Positions 20,755 to 34,100 of a stretch of 64,000 nt of DNA are shown piece by piece. Source of the stretch: Undaria pinnatifida (lineage: Eukaryota; Sar; Phaeophyceae; Laminariales; Alariaceae); contig JABAKD010000011.1 of assembly GCA_012845835.1 (NCBI GenBank), positions 3,124,697-3,188,696 on the forward strand, read 5' to 3'. The notes under the pieces were generated by a model. It was not told where the DNA came from, ran no database searches, and saw only the letters and a list, made by a program, of their open reading frames with translations. The translations under genes were made by a program, and so were the position numbers. The stretch's first letter is position 1, and every line of letters begins with the position of its first letter.

Positions 20755-21175
20755 AAGCTGTCATTCGATAAGCGAGAAAGTACGCACAAGGAGCGGGAGT
20801 TCACCTGATGGGTGGTTTTAGTACGATGCAGCTCACCCTTCGTTCGTGCGACTCGCCGAAGACCTCACGGTGCCTGGCGCTTTGGTGCACGCGATTTCTG
20901 CCTGGTCCGTGAAAATCGGATGTGCTCCAGCACTGTAAGGATGCGAGGGTCAATGGTCTTAAGACTACGGCTATGCTTGAAATGAGTACCCCTCCCCCAC
21001 TCCCCACCCCCCTCCCGTCTTGAAACGGAAAATAAATGGTTGATAGTCGAACGACTACCCAAGGCATCCAACTGATGAACACCCCGTCCCCCCAACCCAC
21101 GTGCTCCGTCCAAGCATAGTAGGGATGCGAGGGTCTATGGCCATACGACTACGGCCATGCACAAATTAAGTACAC
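20755..21175 (+). repeat. Two repeat family P fragments
   Basis: One lies at about 20755-20985 and one at 21100-21175. Both end with the ...ATGCACAAATTAAGTACACC type of sequence and then C-rich DNA. Confidence 0.75.
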
Positions 21176-21199
21176 CCCCCCGCCCACTCCACTCCCGCC

Positions 21200-22148
21200 T
21201 CGTTCGCCTGCCAGCGTCCCGATCGCGCGAGCCCTCGCCGCGCCACTCGCCTGCTTTATCTCCGCGAGTTGCATCCTGAGAGCTTGGTTTTCCCTCCTCA
21301 GCACCACAAAAGTCTCGAATGTGGCCCCGTTTTCCGCTACCCGTTGGAGCTCGGCCTCCAGCTCTGACACGAAGCTCTCTGCCCTCTCCAACCGCTTTGC
21401 GTTGTGGCTCAACTTTCTCTATAACAAGCATGGGTCGACGTTTTAAGAATGGGTGGCAGGGGTTCGTGTTAGCTACAAACTTTAGATTTTGTTTTTTGCT
21501 AGATGTATACCATAGCTACTGAGCTAACAGTCAGCGTTGACTGTTAGCTTTAGTTATGGTGTGTTTGTATCTAACAGGTGGAGCCAAGCCCCAACCCGCC
21601 CCAGCCTTCTTAAGTTATGAATGGTTTATGAAACATGACCCACAGCAGGGTAAAGGGGCTCGTGCAAAAATACCGGACACGAGCGCTGGCGTCCTGGCAT
21701 CGACGACGCGAAAAACAAATCAGAGAACAAAAAAAACAGAACCGCGTAGTATCATACTGCCGAACCACGGGTGGAGCTTGATGTTGCTCTCGCTTAACCA
21801 AACACCCCTTGTGTCATCGCTGGGATCAATTTTGTTGGCTCTCTACTTTGCACCTGGAGACTTCGTGATGGCTCTATCGCAACCCCTCTCAAGGTCCTAA
21901 AACAACCACCATCGCCCGTATCATCGCTGCGTCCGATTATTTTGTGGCTCTTGATTGTTCAACCTACCTGGAGCTTCGTGTTGCTCTCGCGCAACCTCTT
22001 CTCGCTCTCCCGCAACCGGCGCATGTCCAATCCGGGTAACTTCTCCACAGCCTTTGTCGTCGCCGGACCGAGGGAGCGGGGGGTTGGATATCCGCCGTCC
22101 CCGCTGTCATCGCTACAGCGGGAGGAGGAGGGTTGTGGGGGGAAGGGG

Positions 22149-22187
<39 letters not shown>

Positions 22188-25100
22188 GCTTCCACCTCGA
22201 GCAGCGCGTCTGTGGGAGGCGTTGCCTTTCGAAGATCATAAAAACGTAAGATGGGGACCGGGAAAATACGTCTCTAACAGCTTTTCCTACTCTGTACTGC
22301 GAAAATGTTTCCGCTTTAATTCGAAGGTAAATTTCCTTTCTAAAATGGGGGTTCGTCGTTAAGAGAAGATAAGAAGATGCCAGTAATGACGGGAGGGGAA
22401 ACAATCCAGCCGAAAAAGCCCTCCTGTGGAATGGTTTGCATGTTACACCACCAATCAGAACGCTCCTCTCAAACGTACTGACCAATCAGAACGCTGCGCG
22501 TCAGAAGGAGGCGCGGTCACATTTGGAGCGATTGGAAAAAAAAAGAAGTCAGGTGAATTAGGTCGATGTTAACCAATTTCCAACTCCTAGAATGATCCTA
22601 GTCTAACTCCGAGTGTGTTGTCCCCATGTCGGGAGTGTGGTGCTCAAAGAGTTGAGCCGGCAAAAGGTACGGAAAGGAAGCTACGCTTCGTGCACTGGTC
22701 TCTTTTTTTCAAGGGTTTCCCCTTTGTTTTCTTCTACCTGCAGTAGTCTCTTTTTTTCAGGGTTTCCCCTTAGTTTTCTTCCACCTTCTTGGGATGTTCA
22801 TGAGCGACCGGCGTTTAAAGCTTATGCCGCACATTTTATCGGATGGCTAAAATACCACCATGGTAGTAATAACAACAACAAAATCATTTATAAAGAACAT
22901 CAAATACTGCCTATAAGCCGTTTTTTCTTCTCGTGCGTCGACACCCTCTCACCGAGGTCGTTCTTGCCCCCTGACGGCTGGCCTGTTTCCTCGTATTCGT
23001 GCAAGTTTTCACCGCTCCACCCATGAGGCGGTCTTTACGTTGCGGAGCTGAGGGCAGGGGTATTCTCTGTTTCGCCAACACACAAGGAGAGTGCCAGCGA
23101 TTCGCCAGTGAAACCACAAAGGTAGCGCCAGAGAACCGAATGCGAACCGTCGGTGAACCACCGGCGAACCGCCAACGAACCGCCAGGAAACCGCCAGCGT
23201 ACCGTGAGTGAAACGCCAGTGAACGCATCGGAGGGCCAGCAAACCACCAGCAAACCACCAGCAAAGACGCCAACCGCCAAGGGAAAGCCAGCGAACCACC
23301 ACCAGCGAGCCGACAGCAAACCGACAGCGAACCGTCAGTGACACGCCAGCGAAGCGCCGAGAAATCGCCAGCAAACCGCCAAGAACCGCCAGCGAAGCAT
23401 CAACGGGAGACAGGGGGGGGGGGGGGTGGGGGCGGGGGCGGGCAGGAGTTGAGAACGTGTAGATCCCACAGCATTCAAAGGTGGATTTGTACACAAACTT
23501 CAAAATTCAGTGGAATGTCTTCCGAATGTCACAGTTTTCCGTATTGATCTCAGCCCGCGTATTGCCTTAGAAGTTGGGTTTCCTGTAACTCTGTACCCTG
23601 AGCCGACGTTGCTGCAGGGGTTTTCCCGCATTTCCACTATCGGATTTGAGCCACTCGCATGAGTGCGTCTGTACCTCACGGCGCAAAAAAGACTTCTTAG
23701 TTTTGTTTTTTGGCGCAGAATAGCTCAGCCCTTCCATCGCAGATTCGTGACGCACATCGTGATTTTTTTTTGAGTTTGCGCGACCGAAAAGCTTAATCGG
23801 CAGCGAAAAAAGGAACGGGAGGGTCTGCTAAGTCGCATAGTTGTTGGTTGTGCAGCGCTATCCACTGGACCACTTAGCCACGTGACCTCGGTGGTCTAGT
23901 GGATAGCGCTATGTAACTTTCCGGGCCACTCGCGCGAGTGACACCGAGCCACTGAAAAAAAAAAAGAGAGAGTCGTTCTGCGGTAGCCCCCCCCAACATT
24001 TCTTTAACGAAATCGCTGTTGTTTTTTTTTCAAGGCAGCTCCCGACCGTATGTCCCGAAATACGGTGACCCTTGCCATCCCGACGGTCATCGTTCGATAG
24101 CCCTTTAGCAAACAAGAAATATTACATGAAGATTACGTTTTACAAACCACTCTTTCCTCGTGGCGAGGAAGTCGTGAATACCTTCGTTACAGAAAATCGC
24201 TGGTTTTGGGGGCGGGCTATCGTAGAATCAGACAAAAAACGAAAGTGACATCCGTTCCGTAGCCTGGGTCCCTGGTATAGAATTGTACACCGTGTAAGCA
24301 AAGCGGGCAGAAACGGAGACGGAGGAGAGTCGTTCTACGAGGTAGCCCCCCTCCGCAACTCTTCTTCAACGAAATCGCCGGTTTCAACACCACCAGCTCC
24401 CGATCGCATCTTCTGAAATACGGTGTCCCTCGACACCCCGACGTCATCGATCGGCAGACCTTATGCACACAGGAAAATATGTGGATACTTTGTTTTCAAT
24501 GGTATCTTTCTTTGTAGCGAGCAGCCCATGAGACGTTCGTTAAAAGAAAATCGCTGGTTTTCGGGGGGGGCTATCGTGGTAAGAATCAGTTAGGAGCGAG
24601 GAGGCGGTGGACGTGACGAGGCGGTGGACGGGCGGGGGAGGGGGGGTGGGGGGGGTTCAGATGAAAACCTCTAGAAGTACCACAAACAAATCAACATACG
24701 CTGCACGGTCGGGGTCTGTTCCCTTGACCCTCGCAGCGTAGCGGGCTTACCCGTTGCGCGAACAGCAGTTGGGGCCGTGGATGCGCTGCAAGCGGATTGC
24801 ATCACAACAAGCGCTACCTAAGCAATGTGACCTACCCATGTACCTGACGTGCAACACCCAGCACATCGTGTCTAATCGTGGGTCCAGGAACATGGTTCCA
24901 CTCTAGCGGCGGTGTGGGCCAGCCGGAAACACCGGCACTATAGCGGCAACCAGCACTAAAATAGAGTAATCCCGTGGTGGGGGTGAGGCGGAATTTCCTG
25001 GGCTCCTAACCTGAGGAGCTCAATGAACATCTCACCCGAAAAACGACTTCGAATGCGTTCTTTCGCGCAATCTGGCCTACAATTCTATGCCCTAGTCCTG

Positions 25101-28100
25101 TTGGAACAAGCACATTCGTAAACGTATCAAAAGAAACCGGAAGGTCCTCGCTTAAGGAGCCCTCCCCTCCCCCCCGAAGAAAAAAAGGCAACCCCTACCG
25201 CACTATAGAGGCATGATTCAATACATACTGTTACTTCTGGTTGTTTCTGAGGCAACCCATACCGCACTAGAGAGGCATGATTCAATACATACTGCCACTT
25301 CTGGTTGTTACTGTTTGTGCCAAGCGATTGCACAGGCACTACGATAGCGGACAACCGGCACTACTCAACCGGCACTCTAGAGGGACTACTACTGTACCTG
25401 CACAGGCACGATACCGGGCAACCGACTCTACTCAAGCAGCGCCACAGAGGGACCACTACTCTGTTTCCAAGTATCTCTTCGCGATAATTAAACGACTTCA
25501 AACATCTCGAAACCAGGTTTTCTGTATGTTCCACCTGCACCGTGGGAGTCGGTGATTTCGTAGCCTGAATTGCGTTCAGCTGGCTTTCCGCAATTTCTCG
25601 CCGCAGCGCCTCGCTTTTCGCCTTCGCGATTCGTAACCGGAAAAAAAACATCCCATGGTTTTCCAGCCACATTTAGGAGGGTTTCATTGGCGGGGAAAGG
25701 GGATCAGGATGGGGGAAAGGCGGCCGAGCGGGGGGGGGAGGGAGAAAGGTCGGAGGAGGGGGGGTCATTGGGGGGGGGGGGGGGAAGGAGAATCGTCGCA
25801 TCATCGTACCGTGCATGACCCTACGATGCCGAGAAGGAGCACGTCGACTTTTCACCGACCCGGCAGACACTGCGTGCACCAAGCGCAAAGCTTGCGCACC
25901 AAGCGAAGAATCGGCACTGGAGGAGTGGTCGTGCCATGGATGACCCGTGGTCGTATAACCATAAACCCTCGAACGCCTACATCGCCGGGACGGAGCAGCA
26001 CGTCGGGTTTTCACCGGCCAGGCAGGCTTTTTAACCCCCCCCCCGAAAAAGAACTGAAACGGTTTCCGATTTTTTCGCCCGACCAGACAAGTGAGGAGCC
26101 CCGGAAAAAAGAAAAAAGTGCACCTCCGCCGTAGCGAATTGGAGAAAAGAAATAAAAACAACAATAATAATAATAAAGGGGGAGGGGAAAAACCATTGAA
26201 ACAACGACAGTTTATGTTAGCCTAACTTTTTCCAGAGTGTGATTTCACATTGTCTTTCCCTACGTGCTGGTATGCCGTGCGCGCTCGGTTTTTCGGCGCG
26301 CCCTTTCACCGAGAACGTGCTCACCTGGCGCTCGAACTCGCAGCACTGCCGCTTGGCAGTCGAGGCTCTCCGCGTAGCCTTGCACAACGAGAGCTGCAAG
26401 TCTTCGACCTCCCTTTTTTTTAGCGCAAAAATGGCCGCGTTGCACCGGAGGATTGGGGGGGGCGAGAGTCGGGGGCGGGCGGGCGGGCGGGCGGGCGGCG
26501 AGACACGAGAGATTGGTCGTGGTTTTGGTTGGCCGGCGTTCGAAAGCTTCCATAGCGAGGAGGAGAAAGAGACGGGTGGCGATAACGCTGGTGATGACAA
26601 CGACGACGATGATCACTACTACGACCATGACGACCATGATGATCACAACCACAACAACAGCATATTTTTCCTGAAATGTTGCGCGTGGTTACGAAAAACC
26701 AGGCTAAGAGTAAAAGTCCCGTTCGGAGAAAAACAAGCCAGAAATATCGGTGTCAACTACCTTGACCTTGTGGTTTGGTCTCAAGAAAAAGGGGCTCCAG
26801 TTATGGGTTTCGGAGACGCGGCGCGGGCCGTGTCTGGTTGAACGTTCGATAGATTCGTTTCCGCTGACACTCCAACGGGGTTTCTTACATCGAAAACTAT
26901 GACAAAGTGAACATCCATGCTGCGCTTGTGGTACAGAGTGCGCGGCGTCGTTTTAAGAAAGTTGGCGTTACGAAAGCGCAGTGCCCGACACCTTTAAAAT
27001 AATTTAGGAGTAAAAAAAGTACGGAATCCGGTCGCCCCGGTGTTCTAGTGGTTACCTTCGAACGCTACCTACTAGAGTTGGTTCTGGTGTTCGAACCTCG
27101 CGTGGGTCGGACTTTTGAGTATAATTTTGCAAAACAAAATACAAAACCGAAACGGAATCGACTGCTGAGAGCGCCTAGCAGCGTCGATAGGCGTAACTTG
27201 ATGCGAGTCGAGGAGGGAAGAAAGGGGTGAAGTCTTCTCACGATACAAACGAAGGCGCGTGCCGCAGCGAGGAGGGGGGGGAAGAAGAGCCTGCGACCCC
27301 GGGTGCGAGTCACGACTAGGGAGGGAAAATGAGGAAGAAAAAACGTAAAGATAATGAATGGGACGAAGAAAATTATCCGACAGCACTCACAAAAACAGGG
27401 ACTTCCAAAATCTTGGCTCGAACTTCGCACGAAAACACTAGGGAGTCCATTTCGTTATCGTACTGAAATATGGGGCAGGGAGCCCACCCTGCTCGCCCGC
27501 AAGCAAGCATTTGTACCCTGGCCATAAATAAATAGGTTCCTCAAGTAGTGTCACCTACCCGTACAAGCCATTTTTGTTTTCTTCTCGCTGTGCCGTCGCC
27601 CTCACCTCTGAGAGAGGCTGGTTTCGTCGCCGTCGGCCTCGTCAATCCAAGCAGATTCGACTCTTTAGCATCGGAACCGACCGCGGGAAGCAAAAACATC
27701 GCAAGGGACCATCAAATTAGCGGGTGGGGGAGAGAGGGTGAGAAGCAGGGGGGGCAGGGGTACATAGTATGGGGGAGGGGGGGTTGGTAAGCAAGATAGC
27801 GGGGGGTACTGGGGGAGGGGGAGCCGGTGGTACTCAGCTTGTGCACGGCCGTGGTCGCATGACCATAGACCCATGCATCCCTACTATGCCGGGACGGAGC
27901 ACGTCGGGTTTTCACCGACCAGGCAGGCATTACTTGCACCAAGCGCGAAGCGCCGTGAGGTGTTCGGCGAGTCGCATGAAAGGGTGAACTGCGTTCTTCT
28001 AAGAACCGCTCGTAAGACGGACTTCGGCAAAATGGATGGCAGCGCCAATGAGTTATACGTTATTTTCTGGTGTGGCCACTCCGGAGACAGCAACGGGTAT

Positions 28101-31100
28101 TACCATGTAACTGCCTCGTGGGTGCCTTACCATATTCACACTGCGTGATGCGGTCATTCCCCTTGTGCGCGCAGTTAGGGTTCTCCACCCCGCACGATAT
28201 GATCTTAAGTCGATAAACCATCGTGGTGACCGCCATATATAAAAAAAAGAAGAACGGTACCCTGGTTGTCTAGCTCACGCAGTGATTGGCATGTTTTATA
28301 GCGTCGTTGCCAACCAACGCCAACCCCAATATACACATAATGTTCTACAGCGTCGGAGCGACGGAGGGGGGTACTAAAAATGAGCAGGGGGCTCGGGGGG
28401 CTGTACTCACTTCATGTACAGCCATAGTCTTGAGACCGTGGAACCTCGGGGACGCATTCTACAGTAGAGGTATACCGTTTTTTGGCGAAAATGGATTCTG
28501 AACAACGGGGCTCCTTAACCTGGGCAAAATCGTCGGAAAAAAGGTAAATAGTAGGCCATTTTTTTTCTTGCATAATATTCTCGTTGTGTACCTAGGCCAT
28601 GGTATTTTTCATCCGGTATGACAGCAGGTGTTCTATTTTTCTCCAGATCAGTTTTTTGGGAGAGGTCTTAAAAGCTCCTAAATCGAGGGGTAGTATTAAG
28701 AAAAAAAAGTGGTGCGCCTCTATCGTAGCACGCGTCCGAAAACGAAAACAAAAAAAGGTTCACCCCTATAGACCCATCCCTACGATGCCGGGACGGAGCA
28801 CGTCGGGTTTTCACTCAACAGGCAGGCAGACATCGCGAGCACCAAGGCGCGAAGCGCCTTGACGTGTTAGGCGAGTCGCGTGAAGGGTGAACGGCAGCAT
28901 CGTCTGGTGTTAGTCGCTTGTGAGGAGTCGTTCTACGGTAGCCCCCCCAACATTACTTTAATGAAATCATTGGTTTTGAAACCAGCTCCCGGCCGCATCT
29001 ATCTCCTGAAAGACGGTGCCCCTTGCCCCCCCGACGTCATCGTTCGATAGTCCTTTGCAAGCAAGAAAACATATGAACATTTTAGTTTTCATGTAACCCT
29101 TCCTCGCGCCGAGGAGCCATGAAAAGTTAGTTGAAGAAAATCGCTGGTTTTTGGGGGGTCTATCGTAGAGTCAGTCTGAGGTTGACTTCCGCACCTTGTG
29201 TGAGCGCTTTCTTGCATATCGGATGACAGCTTCGAAGGAATGTACTTGTTTTTGAAAGCATGAGGGTCGGGGGGGTGGGGGGGGGGGGTGCAAGCACTGG
29301 AGGAGGGAAGCACACAAAGCGTGGGAGAACCCAGTAAATGATCGCCGACGAAGACGGATGATCCTATAGCACACGCAAGCACAGCGTGTTGTAAATCAAC
29401 ACTCTGGGAGCGCGTTGGATTGCGCCGAGCCCTGGGAGCGAAAAGCTCGTCAATACTCCCCACCGCACCGCGAACGAAACAAGTGAGCACTCACTCGTTT
29501 TGCAAAAAAACATTGGGGTGTGGCAGCTTCATGTGTCGCTGTCGCCGGAGAGGGCTTTCTCACCGATGCAGCGAGGCGTTGCCATTCCCGCGTCGTAGCT
29601 CCTCCACTTCCGACTCTAAGCGGAACACGTCAAGCCTAGCTCTCGCCTGCGCCTCTCGAGCTCCGGCTACCGTCGCTTCCAGCTCCTCCCGGAGCTGCAG
29701 CGGCGGGACATGGGTTACGGTGGTCAACATGCACATACATTTTGCGACATCACTTTAAAAACTCTAATTTTGGTCCGCGCTCAAAGAATATTGCATGAGA
29801 TACGCTCAAATTATTTTGTGAGGCATGGTATAGAAGGCAAGCTCATAAGGGTTTCAAAGCAACCCCCCCCCCCCCCCGATCGACTCACCGCTGGTCCCCA
29901 ATTTTTGTCCAGTGTGTTTTGGCCTTGAGTGCTGCCAGGAGATTAATGAAATAGTACAAGCCGTAGCCCTAGAGTCGCTTCTCGGTAGGAATGCGTGATA
30001 AGTCTTACTACCGTAGCCCCCCCAACATTTCTTTAACGAAATCGCCGGTTTCGAAACCAGCTCCCGGCCGTATCCACTGAAATACGGTGCCCCTTGCCAC
30101 CCCGATGTCATTGTTCGATAGTCCTTTGCGAGCTAAACAACATAGAAGGAGTTTTTTCATATCATCCTTCCTCGTGTCGAGCAGCCATGAATCTTTCGTT
30201 GAAGAATATCGCCGATTTTTGTTCGGGGGGGTGGGCTATCTTAGAATCAGTCTCGGGCCAAAAGTGTCTGGCTGGTTCGAGCTCCTCACGTGTGTGGGAC
30301 GATAGATCTTGCACGGTCCTTTTACCAATACATTTTGCGTTAGGACTAGCGTGCAGTAGAACCGCTGGTGGGGTCGCGCGAACGAAAACGCCTTCGAAGG
30401 CATGTTTCGGGGCGGGCGAGATATTGAGCTAGCTAGCTCCTCACGTTAGGAGAGCGCCCAGAAAATTCTTAGAATATGCTGCACCCCCCCCTAGGGTGGG
30501 ATGGATCCCTAAGGCGTGGGAAGTGTTAAATGCCCAGCGTCGACACCCCTGCATTCCCCGCGAGGGCGCTTCTTTCGACCACGGCTACGCAGGGGGGAGG
30601 GCACCCCCGTTCTCGCTTGCTGGGTTTGGGCCAGTCGCCCGTGTGACTCTGTACCTGAATGGAATAAATGCCAACCCCAGCCATTACAGTGTGGAGAAAA
30701 ACAAAATAGAGTAAATGCTGCGTGTACATTTTTTTTCTTTTTCTTTTTTAACGGAAAAATAGCAGGATCCCTTCCCATTGAGTGCAAAAAAAAACTCACC
30801 CACATGTATAGTATACTACGAGTACCAGCCAACAACGCAGCTTGCAAAAGATGAGCATCGACCCTAAATTCGTCGAACTCACAGCTGACGAATATCGTTA
30901 CAATAATTTTATAAAATACTTCAAGGTGGTTTTTGTAGGCGAAAAAACCAAATCACCCCTTATCGTAGAGCACGCGACGCGCCTACCCTTTTCTATCGAG
31001 GCACGACGCTCTCGACCTAGGAAGAAAAAAACAGTACGTTCGTACGTGCTATACGGATCTTGGATGTACTGGATGTCTCTTTTGGTGGGTTGCAAGGACG

Positions 31101-34100
31101 GTTACGCGTATAGCACATGACTGTAGTAGTAGGTGGGAACATAGTAATCAAGACCAAATGCTATTTGGTAAAAAGGGAGTGATAGTGCTGTATATAGTTT
31201 TTTTGTGTGTGTATCATGGGTTCTGATTACTGTGGCCCTCCGTAATGGTGGAGGAGTCTACGAAGGTAATAAATACAAGTAATGCATCACAGCAGAAAAA
31301 AAAAAAAAAATGAAACCACTCAGGGGATGACGCCTAAACTTCCCCCCCCCCGTAGTCATAATGAAACTCTCGCCTGCTGTACGTATAGACTAGTCGTGCA
31401 AGTAGTCGTGTGGAGGTAAACACACAATTCACTCATTTTTTCGTTCGCTCGAGGAAAGACCACAATTGGTGAAAGACAAGATAACACACGCACGCAAGCG
31501 CGCACGCACACACGCACGTACACGCACACACACTTCGGATGCACGTTACCGTATACGGCTCGACAAGCCCAAGGCAAGCACTAGATTTTTGCCGGTTTGT
31601 CACCAACCTCGACGATTTGGGTGTCCAATCTCTCCGCCTCCTTCTTGGAACTCCCTTCGGCGTGCATTACAGCGTTTTCGAGCTCCTTATTGCGCGCCTT
31701 CAGCGCCGTCAAGGTCAACCCATTGGCTTCCTCCGCAGCTCGCGCCATGCCCACTTCGGCCTTCGCCTCCTGTAGCTCCACCATTACGCGCTCGATTTTC
31801 GAGTTCTGGCATCAGGCGTTGAGGTGCGCGTAATGAAAATATCTGACTTGGATAGGTGCTTTCTTGCTGCTTCCTAGGGCGGTTGTTTGAACAAGCATCT
31901 TATTTGAGATAAAACGTTGTTTACACGCCACTTGACGCGTTTTTTAACGCCTTGTTTTTGTGCAGCTCAGTTGAAGGACTCGCGAGGAGAACGACAAAAA
32001 AATGCCACGGAGGCGTTTAAGTGTTGAACCGCCCCTGCTCGAACCATTTTCCAGCTTCATATCGAAGCACCCGAAAAGTTAGTGTCCGGAAGACGCGTAA
32101 GCGGTGAGTCGTCTGCTCGAAGGGGTTTCGTTGGTAATTGGCGTCGGTTTCTGCTCAATTCTCAGGCCGGTGTTGGCGGAAGATGTAGATGTCTATACAA
32201 CGGATTTTAATCCCCATTGATTGGAAGTTCTGTCACCTTGAAGGGACAAACTAGTTGGAATTGATTGTGTGTCTGTTTTGATGCATGTGGCAAAATGATT
32301 AAACCACCGCAGAGCGAGGTCTTTTTGCCCCAGCTACTACAGCTGCTGTATTGATTTGCAGTCCGTGGTAAAAAAAGCATGTTTCGCGTTGTTTGATCGT
32401 TGTTGTTGTGATGGTGTGGTTCTATTTACAGGCGGACCTCGAGTGAACAAAACAAACGTCGGTGCCGTTGGAGGGTTTACCGCTTTTACTTCCTCTGTAT
32501 GGGACACAGCAGTACAAAACACCTCGTATTGATAGTGAAAACTCGATGAAAATCGACCAGCATTCAAAAGCCGAAAAGCGGGAATGCTGAAACGCACGGC
32601 GTGTGGCTGAGGGTAAAATCTCTTGCGAGTTGAAATGGAGAGTAAAAATGATTATATGAAGAAAAAAAAGTAGGAACATAAGTACTGACCAAGGCGGGGT
32701 TTCCAAATTGGAAGATGAGGCGTTCTACAATAACTTCAGTATAAAAGACCCTGAGATTCCTATTTTCCTGTAAAGCTCAGCCTGTCTCTCTTGTTGCCCT
32801 GTTTATCATTAGGTGTCCTGTACCACTGCTGTATGCGCACGTCTGAGACTACGATGGCTGAAATTACCGCTGCTGCGGCTGCTTCCGCCGCATTGTGAAG
32901 CTCTTCCTTTTGACGTTCCACCAGCTCCTCAAGCGATTCGGCTCCCTCGAGCGAAACGCCGTCCTCATCGAAATCTTCTGAGGCGCCCAGCTTGAGTTTG
33001 GGGGATGTACGTACGTGTGTGCAGTCATGTCGATTCAACGAAGGGGTGCGAAGGACATCCGGAGTTGGGTCGTGCGGTCGTCGTCGTCGTGAGTGAGTGT
33101 TGGTCTGATACCAAAACAATGATGGACTTGTCCGATGATAAGCTTTCGTGATTCATTTCGTCTCCCTGAAGCTTCTCGTGTTTCGTTCTGTGGCTGTCTC
33201 ACGAACGATTGACATCAAGGCTCACCCTGCACTTTTCCGGACCGACACGGTCGACGGTGGAGGTGCACCATGGTTGATTTTTTTAGGCTATTCACTTGAT
33301 GAGGAGTAATTTGTTTTATATATAAAAAATCAGGGATGTTTACGGGTCGGGTCGTTTCTCGCGGGTCGGGTCAGGCCAGGGTAACCTGATCCGTCCCGTC
33401 CCGTGTGAGATGTGAACCCTCCTGACCTGAACCCACCCGCAACATTCCGACCACCTGACCCGACCCGACCCGACCCGACCCGCGACATCTTGAATGTACT
33501 TCCTGGCCCGACCCGCGGGTCAAATCGTGACCGGGTCCCGTGAAAAAAAAAACACTGAAAAAGACAACGAACGTGAAATCCGACGAACAAATCCCGTTGG
33601 CCTAGGTGTACATGAGACAAGAAAAAAAAAAAAAGTATCACAAGACAAGTCTGAAATTAGGGTCGATTTTCCGTTAATTAAGGTGGTCGCGCCAAAATTC
33701 AGAAAAAAAAAAAAATCAGCCCAAAAAGTGCTACCTCTGTGGTAGGACGATAGAGGCGCTCTACTTTTTTTTTTGCGCTGTTTGCGCCAAAAGAGTCCCC
33801 GGCCAACTGAGCTCCTCACGCGAGGAACTAGCGGTTAGTCATCTTAGTCAAGTATTTTCACGAGAGTACATATTTTAGGGCTGAGGGATAGAAGCTTGGT
33901 CGGGCTGTGCCAAAAACGAATGCCTTTCGAACTCATTTTTTCGGGCGAGATACTTGTGTTGAGTTCCTCGTGTGAGGAGCTCAGAGACTTTCTGCTGCAT
34001 CCCGGCCGCGGGATGGCTCAATTTTTTTTTCGGAGGGTTTTCTCAATTTTGGGAGCTTAAGACCTCTCCCCGAAAAACTTAGATTTTAGAAAAAAATAAA

